DNA of 64,000 nucleotides from Candidatus Scatomonas merdigallinarum (GCA_018716305.1 DVKB01000014.1:1-64000); one strand, 5' to 3'; counted from the stretch's first letter, positions 1 to 10,474 are shown. Program-made: numbers and translations. Notes: generated from the letters alone by a model not told the origin.

Positions 1-21
1 CCTACCCAATATTCGCATATC

Positions 22-39
22 GTGGGATATGCATCCCAC
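22..39. repeat. Perfect 7-bp inverted repeat (GTGGGAT-ATGC-ATCCCAC)
   Basis: Read directly; stem 22-28/33-39 with 4-nt loop. Confidence 0.6.
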
Positions 40-59
40 TTTTATGCTCATATTAGGGC

Positions 60-120
60 GGGTCCCAAGGCCTTAACCCCACTTATGAGCAAGCTCATGT
101 GGGTTTAGGCCTTTTGACCC
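60..120. repeat. Long nested hairpin element (GGGTC..AAGGCC..ACCcCAC..ATGAGC-AA-GCTCAT..GTGGGT..GGCCTT..GACCC)
   Basis: Nearly the whole 61 nt is self-complementary with small symmetric interruptions; upstream of tag. Confidence 0.6.
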
Positions 121-173
121 TGGCATCATTATTTATCAGAGTTGTTTAATATTTACGAACGGGGTGAAAAAGA

Positions 174-779
174 ATGGGATATTGCGCGTGGGCCGGTATG
201 AATGAAGCCAACAGGATATATCACGATACGGAATGGGGAATCCCTGTGCATGACGACCGGAGAATGTTTGAGCACCTGTCCCTGGAATGTCTCCAGTGTG
301 GCCTGAGCTGGAACCTGATGCTGAAGAAACGAGAAATATTCAGGCAATGCTTTGAAAATTTTGATTATGATCGCATTGCAGCATATTCTCAGGCCGATGT
401 GGAGCGGATCATGAATACAGAAGGAATGATCCGATCTCCCAGAAAAATACAGGCGATCATTCATAATGCCGGATGCTGCCAGAAGGTACGGGAAGAATTT
501 GGTACATTCTGTAATTATCTCTGGTCATATTCAGATGGAAAAACGATCCTCTACAGAGGACATGACACAGGACGGATACCGGTCAGCAACGGATTATCTG
601 AAAAAATCAGCAAAGACCTGAAGAAACGCGGTTTTAAATATGTCGGACCGGTAACCATATATTCACATCTTCAGGCCTGCGGGATGATCAATGACCATGA
701 CGCTGACTGCCCGTGCAGGGAGAAGACTGTTGAACAATATCCCGCGGTATATAAACAGAGATATAAAGAAAAATTTTGA
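174..779 (+). CDS. tag: DNA-3-methyladenine glycosylase I
   Basis: CAWAG..YHDTEWG..P..DDR..FE.L.LE..Q.GLSW signature and C-terminal H-x-H/C metal residues typical of Tag. Confidence 0.93.
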   Translation: MGYCAWAGMNEANRIYHDTEWGIPVHDDRRMFEHLSLECLQCGLSWNLMLKKREIFRQCFENFDYDRIAAYSQADVERIMNTEGMIRSPRKIQAIIHNAGCCQKVREEFGTFCNYLWSYSDGKTILYRGHDTGRIPVSNGLSEKISKDLKKRGFKYVGPVTIYSHLQACGMINDHDADCPCREKTVEQYPAVYKQRYKEKF

Positions 780-888
780 ACTGTTGAAAAAAGAGCAGAG
801 ATATATCAGGCAATGGATTCTTCATGATTTCGCTTGGCGGCCTGATAGCCTTTATATCCGTGAGCAGGCAATTTACAAATTTTTCTGT

Positions 889-1107
889 TCAGATTTCCGT
901 GAATGTATATTTGGACCGCAGTCCGGCGCAGTCCACCTCGTAGATGATGGAGCCGTTGTCCGGCTGAATCTGTTCGCAGACCGCTTCCGGCTGCAGGCAG
1001 CTTTTCATATAGCTGTCCAGATCGTCGGTCTCCACTTCGCTGAAAAAGGTCTGAGGTTTTCCGCAGCAGTTGTTGAACATTTCACGAATCAGTTCGTAGC
1101 GTTTCAT
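889..1107 (-). CDS. Hypothetical 72-aa protein, directly downstream of HicB-like gene
   Basis: ORF with RBS-like GAGGTGAC upstream, 34 bp after the HicB-like stop, same strand. Confidence 0.55.
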   Translation of the reverse strand: MKRYELIREMFNNCCGKPQTFFSEVETDDLDSYMKSCLQPEAVCEQIQPDNGSIIYEVDCAGLRSKYTFTEI

Positions 1108-1141
1108 TTGTTGTCACCTCGATTCCGCCCTGGGCAGAGCC

Positions 1142-1417
1142 TTACTCATCCCAGCCCTCATAAAAACGGATATTTACGGAAATATTCCGGATCACGGTTC
1201 CTTCTTCCGCCGGAATATCGCTGATGTCGGACACGGGAGGCAGTTTGGGATCCTCCTCTTCCAGTTCTACCTGGATCCAGTCCAGGGCTGCGGCGTTGGC
1301 GTTTTCCACTGCCTCGTCCAAAGTTTCCCCCTCCGCCTCGCAGCATTCCAGATCCGGAAAATATCCTTTGTAGCCGTGTTCTGTCTTATGAAATACAGCA
1401 GGATATATAAATTTCAT
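1142..1417 (-). CDS. HicB-like antitoxin / HicB_lk family protein
   Basis: YPAVFHKTEHGYKGYFPDLECCEAEGETLDEAVENANAAALDWI matches the HicB N-terminal fold pattern. Confidence 0.8.
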   Translation of the reverse strand: MKFIYPAVFHKTEHGYKGYFPDLECCEAEGETLDEAVENANAAALDWIQVELEEEDPKLPPVSDISDIPAEEGTVIRNISVNIRFYEGWDE

Positions 1418-1620
1418 AAAATTCTCCTTTCTTTCCCTGGCACTGTCAATTCCTCAGTATAATACAATCCGGAGAAATCCGCAAGAATACAGGGAATTTT
1501 TGTAAAATCTTCTTACGAAAATGTTAAAATTGGGTTATAATAAAAACAGGTTAGGCGTAAAAAACCGACGCCTGAAACGGATCAAAACGGGAAAGAAAAT
1601 CAGGAAGGAGGAAGAACGGC

Positions 1621-2133
1621 ATGTGGAAAAAGGGTGATTATGTGGTCTACGGCGAGAAAGGAATCTGTGAGGTGGACGGAACGACGCACCTGAATATCCC
1701 TGGAGCGGACAGCGGAAAATTGTACTATGTTTTCATTCCTGTGGGAGAAAAAGAGACTAAGATATACTCTCCGGTGGACAATGAAAAGGTACCTCTCAGA
1801 AGGCCCATGAATCACCAGGAGGCTATGGAACTGATTGAGGAAATTCCGGAGCTTTCGGAGCTTTCGGTTCCGCAGGAGAAATTCCGGGAAGACGCTTACA
1901 AGGCCGCTCTTCGCTCCCTGGACTGCAGGCAGTGGGCCAGCATGCTGAAAACCCTGCGCCGGCGCCGCCAGAACCGGCTGGGACAGGGGAAGAAGGTAAC
2001 CGCCACCGATGAGCGCTATTTCCGGCGGACGGAAGAGTATCTGTACAGTGAACTGGCTATGGCTTTGGGAAAAAAGAAATCTGAAATGGAAGAATTTATC
2101 TCTCTGTGTATCAGAAAACGGGAGCAGGCATAG
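1621..2133 (+). CDS. CarD family transcriptional regulator
   Basis: N-terminal KGDYVVYGEKGICEVDG..YYVFIPVGEKETKIYSPVDN CarD/TRCF RNAP-interaction-like domain. Confidence 0.85.
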   Translation: MWKKGDYVVYGEKGICEVDGTTHLNIPGADSGKLYYVFIPVGEKETKIYSPVDNEKVPLRRPMNHQEAMELIEEIPELSELSVPQEKFREDAYKAALRSLDCRQWASMLKTLRRRRQNRLGQGKKVTATDERYFRRTEEYLYSELAMALGKKKSEMEEFISLCIRKREQA

Positions 2134-2184
2134 AGGGCTCCGGCATTGTTTCACAGAAAATTTTGAAAATCGAAAAGGAAAAAA

Positions 2185-2229
2185 GGGAAGCCTGTCGTAT
2201 ATATAAATATAGGACAGGTTTCCTTGTTT
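2185..2229 (+). terminator. Hairpin after carD-like gene
   Basis: GGGAAGCCTGTC...GACAGGTTTCC followed by TTGTTT. Confidence 0.5.
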
Positions 2230-2240
2230 GGAGGTAAAGA

Positions 2241-3248
2241 ATGAATATTCGGGAAAGGTTTGAGGAAAAAGAATTTCAGGAACTGAGTCCCTGCGCCTCC
2301 CACAGCAGAAATTCCAGAGGACGGGACCTGCCGGAACCGGAGTGTGATATCCGGACAGTGTATCAGCGGGACCGGGACCGCATTCTGCATTCCAAGGCTT
2401 TCCGCCGCCTGAAGGATAAAACCCAGGTGTTTCTGGCACCCCAGGGGGATCATTACCGGACGCGCCTGACCCATACCCTGGAGGTTTCCCAGACGGCCAG
2501 GACCGTGGCCAAGGCTCTGAAACTCAACGAAGATCTGGTGGAGGCCATTGCTCTGGGCCATGATCTGGGGCATACACCCTTTGGCCATGCCGGGGAGGAC
2601 GCCCTCAATGAAGTCTGCCCGGAGGGGTTTGCGCATTACAAGCAGAGCCTGCGGGTAGTGGAGATTCTGGAAAAAGAGGGGCGCGGACTGAATCTGACCT
2701 GGGAAGTCAGGGACGGGATCCGCAATCACAGAACGGCGGGACACCCTCATACGCTGGAGGGTCAGGTGGTCCGTCTCTGCGATAAGATTTCCTATATTCA
2801 TCATGATATGGATGACGCTGAGCGGGCAGGGATCATCAGCGAAGATGATATTCCCATTACCCTGCGGGTGGTTTTGGGAATGACTACCAGGGAACGGCTG
2901 AATACCCTGATCCATGATATGGTAGCCAACAGCTTCGGCAGGGATCGGATCATTCAGTCTGAAGAGATCCACGAGGCCATGATGACCCTGAGAAAATTGA
3001 TGTTTGACAATGTCTACACGAACCCCATGGCGAAACACGAGGAAATCAAGGCAAAACGGATGCTGCAGCAGCTGTATGAATACTACAGCAAACATCCGGA
3101 AAAATTATCCAGAGAATATCAGGAGCTGATCGCCAGAGGCGAAAAAAAGGAAAGGGTAGTCTGCGACTATATTTCCGGGATGACGGATCAGTATTCCATA
3201 CATAAATTCCAGGAAATTTTTGTGCCGAAAGCCTGGGCGGTATATTAG
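2241..3248 (+). CDS. dgt: Deoxyguanosinetriphosphate triphosphohydrolase-like HD protein
   Basis: RDRDRILHSKAFRRLKDKTQVF, RLTHTLEVSQ, HDLGHTPFGHAGE dGTPase motifs. Confidence 0.93.
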   Translation: MNIRERFEEKEFQELSPCASHSRNSRGRDLPEPECDIRTVYQRDRDRILHSKAFRRLKDKTQVFLAPQGDHYRTRLTHTLEVSQTARTVAKALKLNEDLVEAIALGHDLGHTPFGHAGEDALNEVCPEGFAHYKQSLRVVEILEKEGRGLNLTWEVRDGIRNHRTAGHPHTLEGQVVRLCDKISYIHHDMDDAERAGIISEDDIPITLRVVLGMTTRERLNTLIHDMVANSFGRDRIIQSEEIHEAMMTLRKLMFDNVYTNPMAKHEEIKAKRMLQQLYEYYSKHPEKLSREYQELIARGEKKERVVCDYISGMTDQYSIHKFQEIFVPKAWAVY

Positions 3249-3264
3249 ATGGGAGAGATGCGGT

Positions 3265-5049
3265 ATGCGGTATTCAGAGGATATAATAGAAGAAGTCCGG
3301 GCCAAAACGGATATCGTGGAATTGATATCGGGTTATGTAAAACTGCAGAGAAGAGGCAGCTCCTATTTCGGGCTATGCCCCTTCCACAATGAGAAATCCC
3401 CGTCCTTCTCGGTGAGCCCCGGAAAACAGATGTATTACTGCTTCGGCTGCGGGGCAGGGGGCAACGTGTTTACCTTTCTGATGGAATATGAAAATTATTC
3501 CTTTCAGGAGGCTTTAAAACTGCTGGCTGACCGGGCGGGAGTAAAACTGCCGGAAGTTTCCTATTCCAGGGAGGCCAGAGAAGAAGCGGACCGAAAAGCT
3601 CTGCTGCTGGAGATCAACAAGGAGGCGGCCAAGTATTATTACTGCAAACTCAGATCCCCGGCGGGGGAAAAAGCCATGGAATACCTTAAAGGCCGGGGGT
3701 TAAGGGATGAGACCATACGAAAATTCGGGCTGGGCTATTCGGACCGGTATAACAGCGATCTCTACCGCTATCTGAAAAGCAGAAAGTATTCGGATGAGGT
3801 ATTGCGGGAGACCGGGCTGTTCAACGCGGATGAAAAAAAGGGGATGTACGATAAATTCTGGAACCGGGTTATCTACCCCATTATGGACGCCAACAGCCGC
3901 GTCATCGGTTTCGGAGGCCGCGTCATGGGAGACGGAAAGCCCAAATATCTGAATTCTCCGGAAACAAAGATTTTTGATAAGAGCCGGAATCTGTACGGCC
4001 TCCATGCCGCCCGCGGCTCCAGGCGGAAAAATCTCATCATCTGCGAGGGATACATGGACGTGATCTCCATGCATCAGGCGGGATTTACCAATGCCGTGGC
4101 TTCCCTGGGCACAGCCCTTACCTCCCAGCAGGCCAGCCTGCTGAAGCGGTATACCCAGGAAGTGCTGGTCATCTACGACAGCGATGAGGCGGGAATCAAG
4201 GCGGCTCTCAGGGCCATCCCCATGCTGCGGGGAGCGGGGCTTTCCCCCCGGGTGGTGAATTTAAATCCCCACAAGGATCCTGATGAGTTTATTCAGGCGG
4301 AAGGAAAGGAAGCTTTTGAGGAGCGGCTGGAGCAGGCGGAGAACGGTTTTCTGTACGAGATCCGTATGCTCCAGAGAAATTATGACATGAAAGATCCCCA
4401 GGGGAAATCGGATTTCTTTCACGAAGCCGCAGGGAAGCTGCTGAAGTTTGAAGATGAAATCGAGAGAAACAGCTATCTGGAAGCGGTGGCAAGAACCTAT
4501 CACACAGAACCGGAGAGCCTGAGAAAGCTGGTAAACCGTCTGGCCCTGGGAGGAACCGGGCAGGAAGCGCGGCGGCAGCAGGAAGCGCCTGACCGAAAGA
4601 AAAAAGAACGGGAGGACGGGGTTCAGAAAGCGCAGAAACTGATGCTCACCTGGATGACCAGCTATCCGGAAATTTTGAAAGGACTTTCGCGGTATATTAC
4701 CAGCCGGGATTTCGTGACGCCCTTCTACCGGCGGGTGGCGGAAATGGTGGAGGAACAGTACCGGGAAGGCCAGGTGAATCCGGCCCGGATTATCAGCCGA
4801 TTTGAGGCGGGAGAAGAGCAGAATCTGGCAGCCTCCCTGTTTCATACCAAGCTGTCCCTGGAAAGCGATATGGAGAAGCAGACCGCTCTGAAGGATGTGA
4901 TCTGCAATATGAAAGAGAGCAGCCTCAATTACAGGCTCTCTCATCTGAGTCCGGAAGATCTGGCCGGGCTTCAGAATCTGATGACAGAAAAGAAAAAGCT
5001 GGAAGAATTCAAGGCGGCGCCCCTGCCCGGGGATCTTTCCCCCGCATAA
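3265..5049 (+). CDS. dnaG: DNA primase
   Basis: Zinc finger CPFHNEKSPSFSVSPGKQMYYCFGCGAGG and Toprim EGYMDVISMHQAG; start at 3265 preferred to the ORF-track 3220. Confidence 0.96.
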   Translation: MRYSEDIIEEVRAKTDIVELISGYVKLQRRGSSYFGLCPFHNEKSPSFSVSPGKQMYYCFGCGAGGNVFTFLMEYENYSFQEALKLLADRAGVKLPEVSYSREAREEADRKALLLEINKEAAKYYYCKLRSPAGEKAMEYLKGRGLRDETIRKFGLGYSDRYNSDLYRYLKSRKYSDEVLRETGLFNADEKKGMYDKFWNRVIYPIMDANSRVIGFGGRVMGDGKPKYLNSPETKIFDKSRNLYGLHAARGSRRKNLIICEGYMDVISMHQAGFTNAVASLGTALTSQQASLLKRYTQEVLVIYDSDEAGIKAALRAIPMLRGAGLSPRVVNLNPHKDPDEFIQAEGKEAFEERLEQAENGFLYEIRMLQRNYDMKDPQGKSDFFHEAAGKLLKFEDEIERNSYLEAVARTYHTEPESLRKLVNRLALGGTGQEARRQQEAPDRKKKEREDGVQKAQKLMLTWMTSYPEILKGLSRYITSRDFVTPFYRRVAEMVEEQYREGQVNPARIISRFEAGEEQNLAASLFHTKLSLESDMEKQTALKDVICNMKESSLNYRLSHLSPEDLAGLQNLMTEKKKLEEFKAAPLPGDLSPA

Positions 5050-5110
5050 AGGTTTATACTGCGGCACCCAAGGACAAAATACACATAGACAATGAAAGGA
5101 TGGACATTCT

Positions 5111-6241
5111 ATGGAGATGGACAAAGAGAAGTTCATGGAAAAACTGAAAGGACTTCAGGAACTGGCGAAGAAAAAGAAAAACGTGCTGGAAAACCGGGAG
5201 GTCAAGGATTATTTCCATGATACGCCTCTGAACGACCAGCAGATGGAGAAGGTTTACCAGTACCTGGAAGCCCATGGGATCGACGTATTAAGAATTTCTG
5301 AAAATGACGCGGATGTGGATTCCCTTCTGCTTCTCAGCGATGATGACATCAATCTGGACGATGAAGAAGAAGTGGATATGGAGAATCTGGACCTGTCGGT
5401 GCCTGAGGGGATCAGCATCGAGGATCCGGTCCGCATGTATCTCAAGGAGATCGGAAAAGTGCCGCTTCTGTCCGCGGAGGAAGAGATCGACCTGGCCCAG
5501 CGGATGGAACAGGGAGACGAGAGCGCAAAAAAACGTCTGGCTGAGGCAAATCTGCGTCTGGTGGTCTCCATTGCCAAGCGCTATGTAGGCCGCGGCATGC
5601 TGTTCCTGGATCTGATCCAGGAGGGAAATCTGGGACTGATCAAGGCGGTGGAAAAATTTGATTACCGGAAAGGCTACAAATTTTCCACCTACGCTACCTG
5701 GTGGATCCGTCAGGCTATTACCAGAGCTATTGCCGATCAGGCCCGAACCATCCGCATTCCGGTGCATATGGTGGAAACCATCAACAAGCTGATCCGGGTT
5801 TCAAGGCAGCTGCTCCAGGAACTGGGCAGAGAGCCTACCCCGGAGGAAATCGCCGAGGAGATGCACATGTCGGTGGAGCGTGTCCGGGAGATCCTGAAAA
5901 TTTCCCAGGAACCTGTCTCGCTGGAGACCCCCATCGGTGAGGAGGAGGACAGTCATCTGGGAGATTTTATCCAGGACGACAATGTGCCGGTTCCGGCGGA
6001 CGCCGCGGCGTTTACCATGCTGAAAGAACAGCTGGAAGATGTATTAAGCACCCTGACAGACCGGGAACAGAAGGTTCTGCGGCTGCGCTTCGGCCTGGAC
6101 GACGGGCGTGCCAGAACCCTGGAGGAAGTGGGAAAAGAGTTTAACGTGACCAGAGAGCGGATCCGCCAGATTGAAGCTAAGGCTCTCCGGAAGCTGCGCC
6201 ATCCCAGCCGCAGCCGGAAATTAAAGGATTATCTGGACTGA
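5111..6241 (+). CDS. rpoD: RNA polymerase primary sigma factor
   Basis: Regions 2-4: [69 protein letters not shown]. Confidence 0.97.
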   Translation: MEMDKEKFMEKLKGLQELAKKKKNVLENREVKDYFHDTPLNDQQMEKVYQYLEAHGIDVLRISENDADVDSLLLLSDDDINLDDEEEVDMENLDLSVPEGISIEDPVRMYLKEIGKVPLLSAEEEIDLAQRMEQGDESAKKRLAEANLRLVVSIAKRYVGRGMLFLDLIQEGNLGLIKAVEKFDYRKGYKFSTYATWWIRQAITRAIADQARTIRIPVHMVETINKLIRVSRQLLQELGREPTPEEIAEEMHMSVERVREILKISQEPVSLETPIGEEEDSHLGDFIQDDNVPVPADAAAFTMLKEQLEDVLSTLTDREQKVLRLRFGLDDGRARTLEEVGKEFNVTRERIRQIEAKALRKLRHPSRSRKLKDYLD

Positions 6242-6246
6242 GGCCC

Positions 6247-6948
6247 GTGATGCAGCTGTCAGAGAGAATGGCCGCGGTGGCGGATATGGTAACGCCGGGC
6301 TGCCGCCTGGCGGATGTGGGCTGTGATCACGGATATCTGTCGGTGTGGCTGTGCGGCAAAAAGATTGCCCGCAGAGCTGTGGCATTGGACGTCAGCCGGG
6401 GGCCTCTGCGGTCGGCGGCCAGAAGCGTTGCCGCTGCCGGGCTGGAGGCGTACATAGAGACCAGGCTGTCCGACGGACTGGCGGCGGTAGCTCCGGGGGA
6501 GGTGGATTCCGTGGTGATCGCCGGCATGGGGGGAAGGCTGATGTGCCGGATCCTTAAGGAGGGGAAATCGGTGCTTGCCGGTATCCGGGAGCTGGTGCTG
6601 GAGCCGCAGTCCGAAGCATCGGAGGTGCGAAAGTTTCTGCAGCAGGAGCAGTTTCAGATCGACAGGGAGGACATGGTTCGGGAAGCGGGAAAATTTTATC
6701 CGGTGATCCGGGCGGTCCCCGGGGCTGTCACAGGGAAAATGACGGAAGAGGAGCTGCGGTTCGGTCCGCTGCTTCTGCGGGACAGACATCCGGTTCTGCG
6801 GCAGCTGCTGGACAAGGAGGAGCGTACCTATATAAAAATCCGGGAGTCCCTGGAGGGACAGCAGGGAGAAAAGGCATCGGCCAGACTCCTGGAGATTCAG
6901 AAGGAGCTGCGGTATATCCGCAGAGCGGTGGCATATTATGAAGAGTGA
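6247..6948 (+). CDS. trmK: tRNA (adenine(22)-N(1))-methyltransferase, TrmK family
   Basis: ADVGCDHGYLSVWL, VIAGMGGRLMCRIL, LVLEPQSE motifs. Confidence 0.9.
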   Translation: MMQLSERMAAVADMVTPGCRLADVGCDHGYLSVWLCGKKIARRAVALDVSRGPLRSAARSVAAAGLEAYIETRLSDGLAAVAPGEVDSVVIAGMGGRLMCRILKEGKSVLAGIRELVLEPQSEASEVRKFLQQEQFQIDREDMVREAGKFYPVIRAVPGAVTGKMTEEELRFGPLLLRDRHPVLRQLLDKEERTYIKIRESLEGQQGEKASARLLEIQKELRYIRRAVAYYEE

Positions 6949-7720
6949 AGAAATTATTAAGATCCTGGAAGAAAAATATCCTCCTTCCTGCGCGGAAGAG
7001 TGGGATAATCCGGGACTTTTGCTGGGACGCCGGGACAGGGAAGTCCAAAAAATCCTGGTGAGCCTGGATGTGACGGATCAGGCGGCGGAGCGGGCCATCA
7101 GCTGGGGGGCGGACATGATCGTTTCCCATCATCCCCTGATCTTCCGGGGAATAAAAAAAATCAGCGATGAAACCTTTCTGGGAAGAAGGCTTCTTACTTT
7201 GGCGGAGCACAGGATCGTCTGCTACGCCATGCACACTAATTTTGACGTGCGGGGCATGGCGGAGCTCAACGCCAGGCAGCTGAGGCTGAAGAATACGGAG
7301 GTTCTGCTGATTACCGGGGAATACCAGGGAAGGCCGGAGGGCATCGGCCGTACAGGTGATCTGCCGGAGCCCATGGAACCCGGGCGGCTGGCGGAGTACG
7401 TAAAAGCCGCAATGGAACTTCCGGCCGTGCGCTGCTACGGGAAGGGGGAGAAAAAGATCCGCCGGGCCGCGGTGAGCGGAGGCTCCGGAAAGAGTGTGGT
7501 GGAGGAAGCCATCGCCGCGGGGGCGGAGGCTTTGATTACCGGAGACATCGACTATCATACCGCCATTGACGCGGCGGCCCAGGGGCTTGTGATTATTGAC
7601 GCGGGCCATTACGGGACGGAATCTGTTTTTATTAAAGCAGTGGCGGAGGAACTGTCCCGGCAGCTGCCGGACTGCCAGGTAAAAGCCATGGAGGTAGAAC
7701 AGCCCTTTACTGTAATCTGA
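6938..7720 (+). CDS. Nif3-like dinuclear metal centre protein
   Basis: P..CAEEWDNPGLLLG, SHHPLIF, HTNFD, ITGDIDYH, GHYGTE motifs. Confidence 0.92.
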   Translation: MKSEEIIKILEEKYPPSCAEEWDNPGLLLGRRDREVQKILVSLDVTDQAAERAISWGADMIVSHHPLIFRGIKKISDETFLGRRLLTLAEHRIVCYAMHTNFDVRGMAELNARQLRLKNTEVLLITGEYQGRPEGIGRTGDLPEPMEPGRLAEYVKAAMELPAVRCYGKGEKKIRRAAVSGGSGKSVVEEAIAAGAEALITGDIDYHTAIDAAAQGLVIIDAGHYGTESVFIKAVAEELSRQLPDCQVKAMEVEQPFTVI

Positions 7721-7733
7721 AGGAGGCCGATGA

Positions 7734-9392
7734 ATGGAAGACAGACTTTGCAGAGTAACGGTGGGAGAAAAAACATTCTTTTACCCGGCGGGAACTCCTT
7801 ATGGAAGAATCGCGGAGGATTTCCCCGGGCAGCAGGACTGCCCGGCTTTGCTGGTGGCGTCCAACGGAAGGCTTCGAGAGCTTCACAAGCCTTTGAGGGA
7901 AGACTGTACGCTGGAATACATTACCATTAAAGATGAGATCGGATATATGGCTTACCGCAGAAGCGTGACGCTGCTGATGCTGGCCGCGGTCCGCCGTGTG
8001 GCGGGAGCGGACGGGGCAAGGGTGGTTCTGCATTTTTCCGCAGACAGCGGCTACTACTGTACTCTGAAGGGAAAGAAAAAGCCAGACCAGGAGTTTCTGG
8101 ATGCCGTGAAGGGAGAAATGCGCCGGATGGCGGATCAGAAGCTTCCTATCCGGAAGGAAAATGTCAATACCTCCGAGGCACGGAGGATGTTCGCGGCGGC
8201 GGGAATGCCGGACAAGGAAAAATTGTTCCGCTACCGCCGGGCGTCCAGAGTCAATACATATTGCCTGGCAGACTGCAGAGATTATTTTTATGGATTTATG
8301 GTCTGGCATACCGGATATCTGCGCTGGTTTGACCTTCGCTCTTACGATGAGGGCTTTGTGCTGCTGTTTCCGGAGAGAGAAAGCCCGGGGCGGATTCCGG
8401 ATTTTCATCCTTCACGGAAACTTTTCAAAATCCAGCAGGAGGCGGAAAGATGGGGGGAGCGCATGGGCGTCAACGGCGTCGGGGATCTGAACGAATGCAT
8501 CAGCCAGGGAGAGAGCGGACATCTGACTCTGGTAGCGGAAGCTCTGCAGGAAAGCCGGGTGGCGGAAATCGCCGGGGAGATCAGCGGAAGGCCGGAGGTC
8601 AAGTTTGTGCTCATCGCCGGTCCCTCTTCTTCCGGGAAAACAACTTTTTCCAGACGCCTGGCCGTGCAGCTGACGGCCAGAGGGATGAAGCCCCACACCA
8701 TCAGCCTGGACAATTATTACCATAACCGGGAGAACACCCCGAAAGACGCGGAGGGCAATTATGATTTTGAATGCCTGGAGGCCCTGGATATCCCTCTGTT
8801 TAACCGTCAGATGAAAGCGCTGATGGAGGGAGAGCGGGTGGAACTTCCCCGTTTTAATTTCCAGACCAAAAAGCGGGAATACCGGGGGGATTTCCTTCAG
8901 CTCGGAAAAGAAGATATTCTGGTGCTGGAGGGGATTCACGGGCTGAACGGCCGGCTGAGCTATATGCTGCCTGCCAGCAGCAAATATAAAATCTATATCA
9001 GCGCCCTGACGCAGCTGAACATTGACGAGCATAACCGGATCTCCACCACAGATGGGCGTCTGATCCGTCGGATTGTCAGGGATTATCTGACCAGAAACAC
9101 CTCGGCCCGGGAAACCATTGCCATGTGGCCCTCGGTGCGGCGGGGAGAGACAAATTATATTTTTCCCTTCCAGGAGCAGGCGGACGCGGTTTTTAACTCG
9201 GCCCTGGTCTATGAACTGGCGGTGCTGAAACTGTATGCGGAACCCATTCTGTTTCAGGTTCCGGAGGATGCTCCGGAATATACAGAAGCCAAACGGCTGC
9301 TGAAATTCCTGGACTATTTCCTGGGGCTGCCGTCGGAAACCGTTCCCGCCCATTCCATCCTTCGGGAATTTATCGGGGGAAGCTGTTTTTAA
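7734..9392 (+). CDS. Nucleoside kinase (N-terminal TGS/ThrRS-like region plus uridine-kinase-like domain)
   Basis: GPSSSGKTTFSRRL Walker A, SLDNYYHNRENTP, VLEGIHGLN; N-terminal TGS-like segment. Confidence 0.88.
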   Translation: MEDRLCRVTVGEKTFFYPAGTPYGRIAEDFPGQQDCPALLVASNGRLRELHKPLREDCTLEYITIKDEIGYMAYRRSVTLLMLAAVRRVAGADGARVVLHFSADSGYYCTLKGKKKPDQEFLDAVKGEMRRMADQKLPIRKENVNTSEARRMFAAAGMPDKEKLFRYRRASRVNTYCLADCRDYFYGFMVWHTGYLRWFDLRSYDEGFVLLFPERESPGRIPDFHPSRKLFKIQQEAERWGERMGVNGVGDLNECISQGESGHLTLVAEALQESRVAEIAGEISGRPEVKFVLIAGPSSSGKTTFSRRLAVQLTARGMKPHTISLDNYYHNRENTPKDAEGNYDFECLEALDIPLFNRQMKALMEGERVELPRFNFQTKKREYRGDFLQLGKEDILVLEGIHGLNGRLSYMLPASSKYKIYISALTQLNIDEHNRISTTDGRLIRRIVRDYLTRNTSARETIAMWPSVRRGETNYIFPFQEQADAVFNSALVYELAVLKLYAEPILFQVPEDAPEYTEAKRLLKFLDYFLGLPSETVPAHSILREFIGGSCF

Positions 9393-9405
9393 GGGAGGAG
9401 CTTTC

Positions 9406-9435
9406 TTGACTTCTCTTCAAAATTCATGGTATAGT
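9406..9435 (+). promoter_or_regulatory. Promoter of RNase P RNA (TTGACT-N18-TATAGT, extended TGG)
   Basis: Sits immediately upstream of the 5' end of the rnpB fold. Confidence 0.7.
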
Positions 9436-9441
9436 GATACG

Positions 9442-9790
9442 GTGCGAGCAGGGTATGTGGCCGCGGCTGGCAGGACCGAAAGGGGCCAGGCGAGGAAAGT
9501 CCGGGCTTCACAGGGCAGGATGCCGGATAACGTCCGGCGGAGGCGACTCCAGGGACAGTGCAACAGAAATAAACCGCCTGCGTCCGCAGGTAAGGGTGGA
9601 AAGGCAGTGTAAGAGACTACCGCCGCCCTGGCAACAGGACGGGCACATGTAAACCCCATCCGAAGCAAGACCAGACAGAAGACGGTGCGGCGGCCCGCCG
9701 CGTCTTCAGGTAGGTCGCTGGAGGCTGCCGGCGACGGCAGTCCTAGATAGATGGCCACACACGACATAACCCGGCTTACCGCCCTGCTCG
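9442..9790 (+). ncRNA. rnpB: RNase P RNA, bacterial class A
   Basis: CGAGGAAAGTCCGGGC, GACAGTGCAACAGAAA, GTAAACCCCATCCGAAGCAAGACCAG; ends CGAGCAGGG/CCCTGCTCG pair followed by TTTTTT. Confidence 0.95.
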
Positions 9791-9838
9791 TTTTTTAGAT
9801 TCCAAAAGCAGACAGCCTGCGGACAGGAGAAAGAAAAG

Positions 9839-10468
9839 ATGAGATGGATACTGGCATCGGCCTCACCCAGAAGGCGGGAACTCTTAAGGCAGATTGAACT
9901 GCCCTTTGAGGTCTCGCCCAGTGAGGCCGATGAAAATATAGAGAGGGAAACGCCGGAGCTGCTGGTGGAGGAGCTCTCCAGACGAAAATGCGCGGAAGTG
10001 GGAAACAGAATCGGGGGAGAATGCCTGGTGCTGGGAGCCGACACGGTGGTAGCTCTGGGAGATCAGGTTCTGGGCAAACCCGGAACCGAAGAGAGGGCGG
10101 CGGAAATGCTGCGGATGCTGTCCGGCAAAGCCCATAAGGTCTGTACCGGGGTAACCCTGGGGGAATTCCGGGAGGGAAAACTTCAGAGGCAGACTACTTT
10201 TTCGGAAGTGACAGAGGTGTTTCTCTATCCCCTAAGCGAGGGGGAGATCCGGGAGTATATCGCGTCCGGAGAACCCATGGACAAGGCGGGAGCCTACGGC
10301 ATCCAGGGCCGGTTCGCGAAATTTGTAAAAAAAATCTACGGAGATTACAACAACGTGGTAGGGCTTCCGGCGGCCCGGGTCTATCAGGAAATCAAGAAAC
10401 TGGGACTTCTGGAACAAATGCCGGGGACAGAGTGTCCGAAAAACGGAAGGACAGATCAGCGGAGGTGA
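9839..10468 (+). CDS. maf: Maf-family nucleotide pyrophosphatase
   Basis: LASASPRRRELL, GADTVVALGDQVLGKP, EPMDKAGAYGIQG motifs. Confidence 0.93.
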   Translation: MRWILASASPRRRELLRQIELPFEVSPSEADENIERETPELLVEELSRRKCAEVGNRIGGECLVLGADTVVALGDQVLGKPGTEERAAEMLRMLSGKAHKVCTGVTLGEFREGKLQRQTTFSEVTEVFLYPLSEGEIREYIASGEPMDKAGAYGIQGRFAKFVKKIYGDYNNVVGLPAARVYQEIKKLGLLEQMPGTECPKNGRTDQRR

Positions 10469-10474
10469 AAGAGT

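Noticed and set aside
691-1224. 177-aa plus-strand ORF overlapping tag and the HicB-like genes
   Set aside because: Overlaps three better-supported genes; no family resemblance.
9406-9767. Short ORFs on both strands across 9406-9767
   Set aside because: They lie on RNase P RNA, which explains the sequence conservation and structure.
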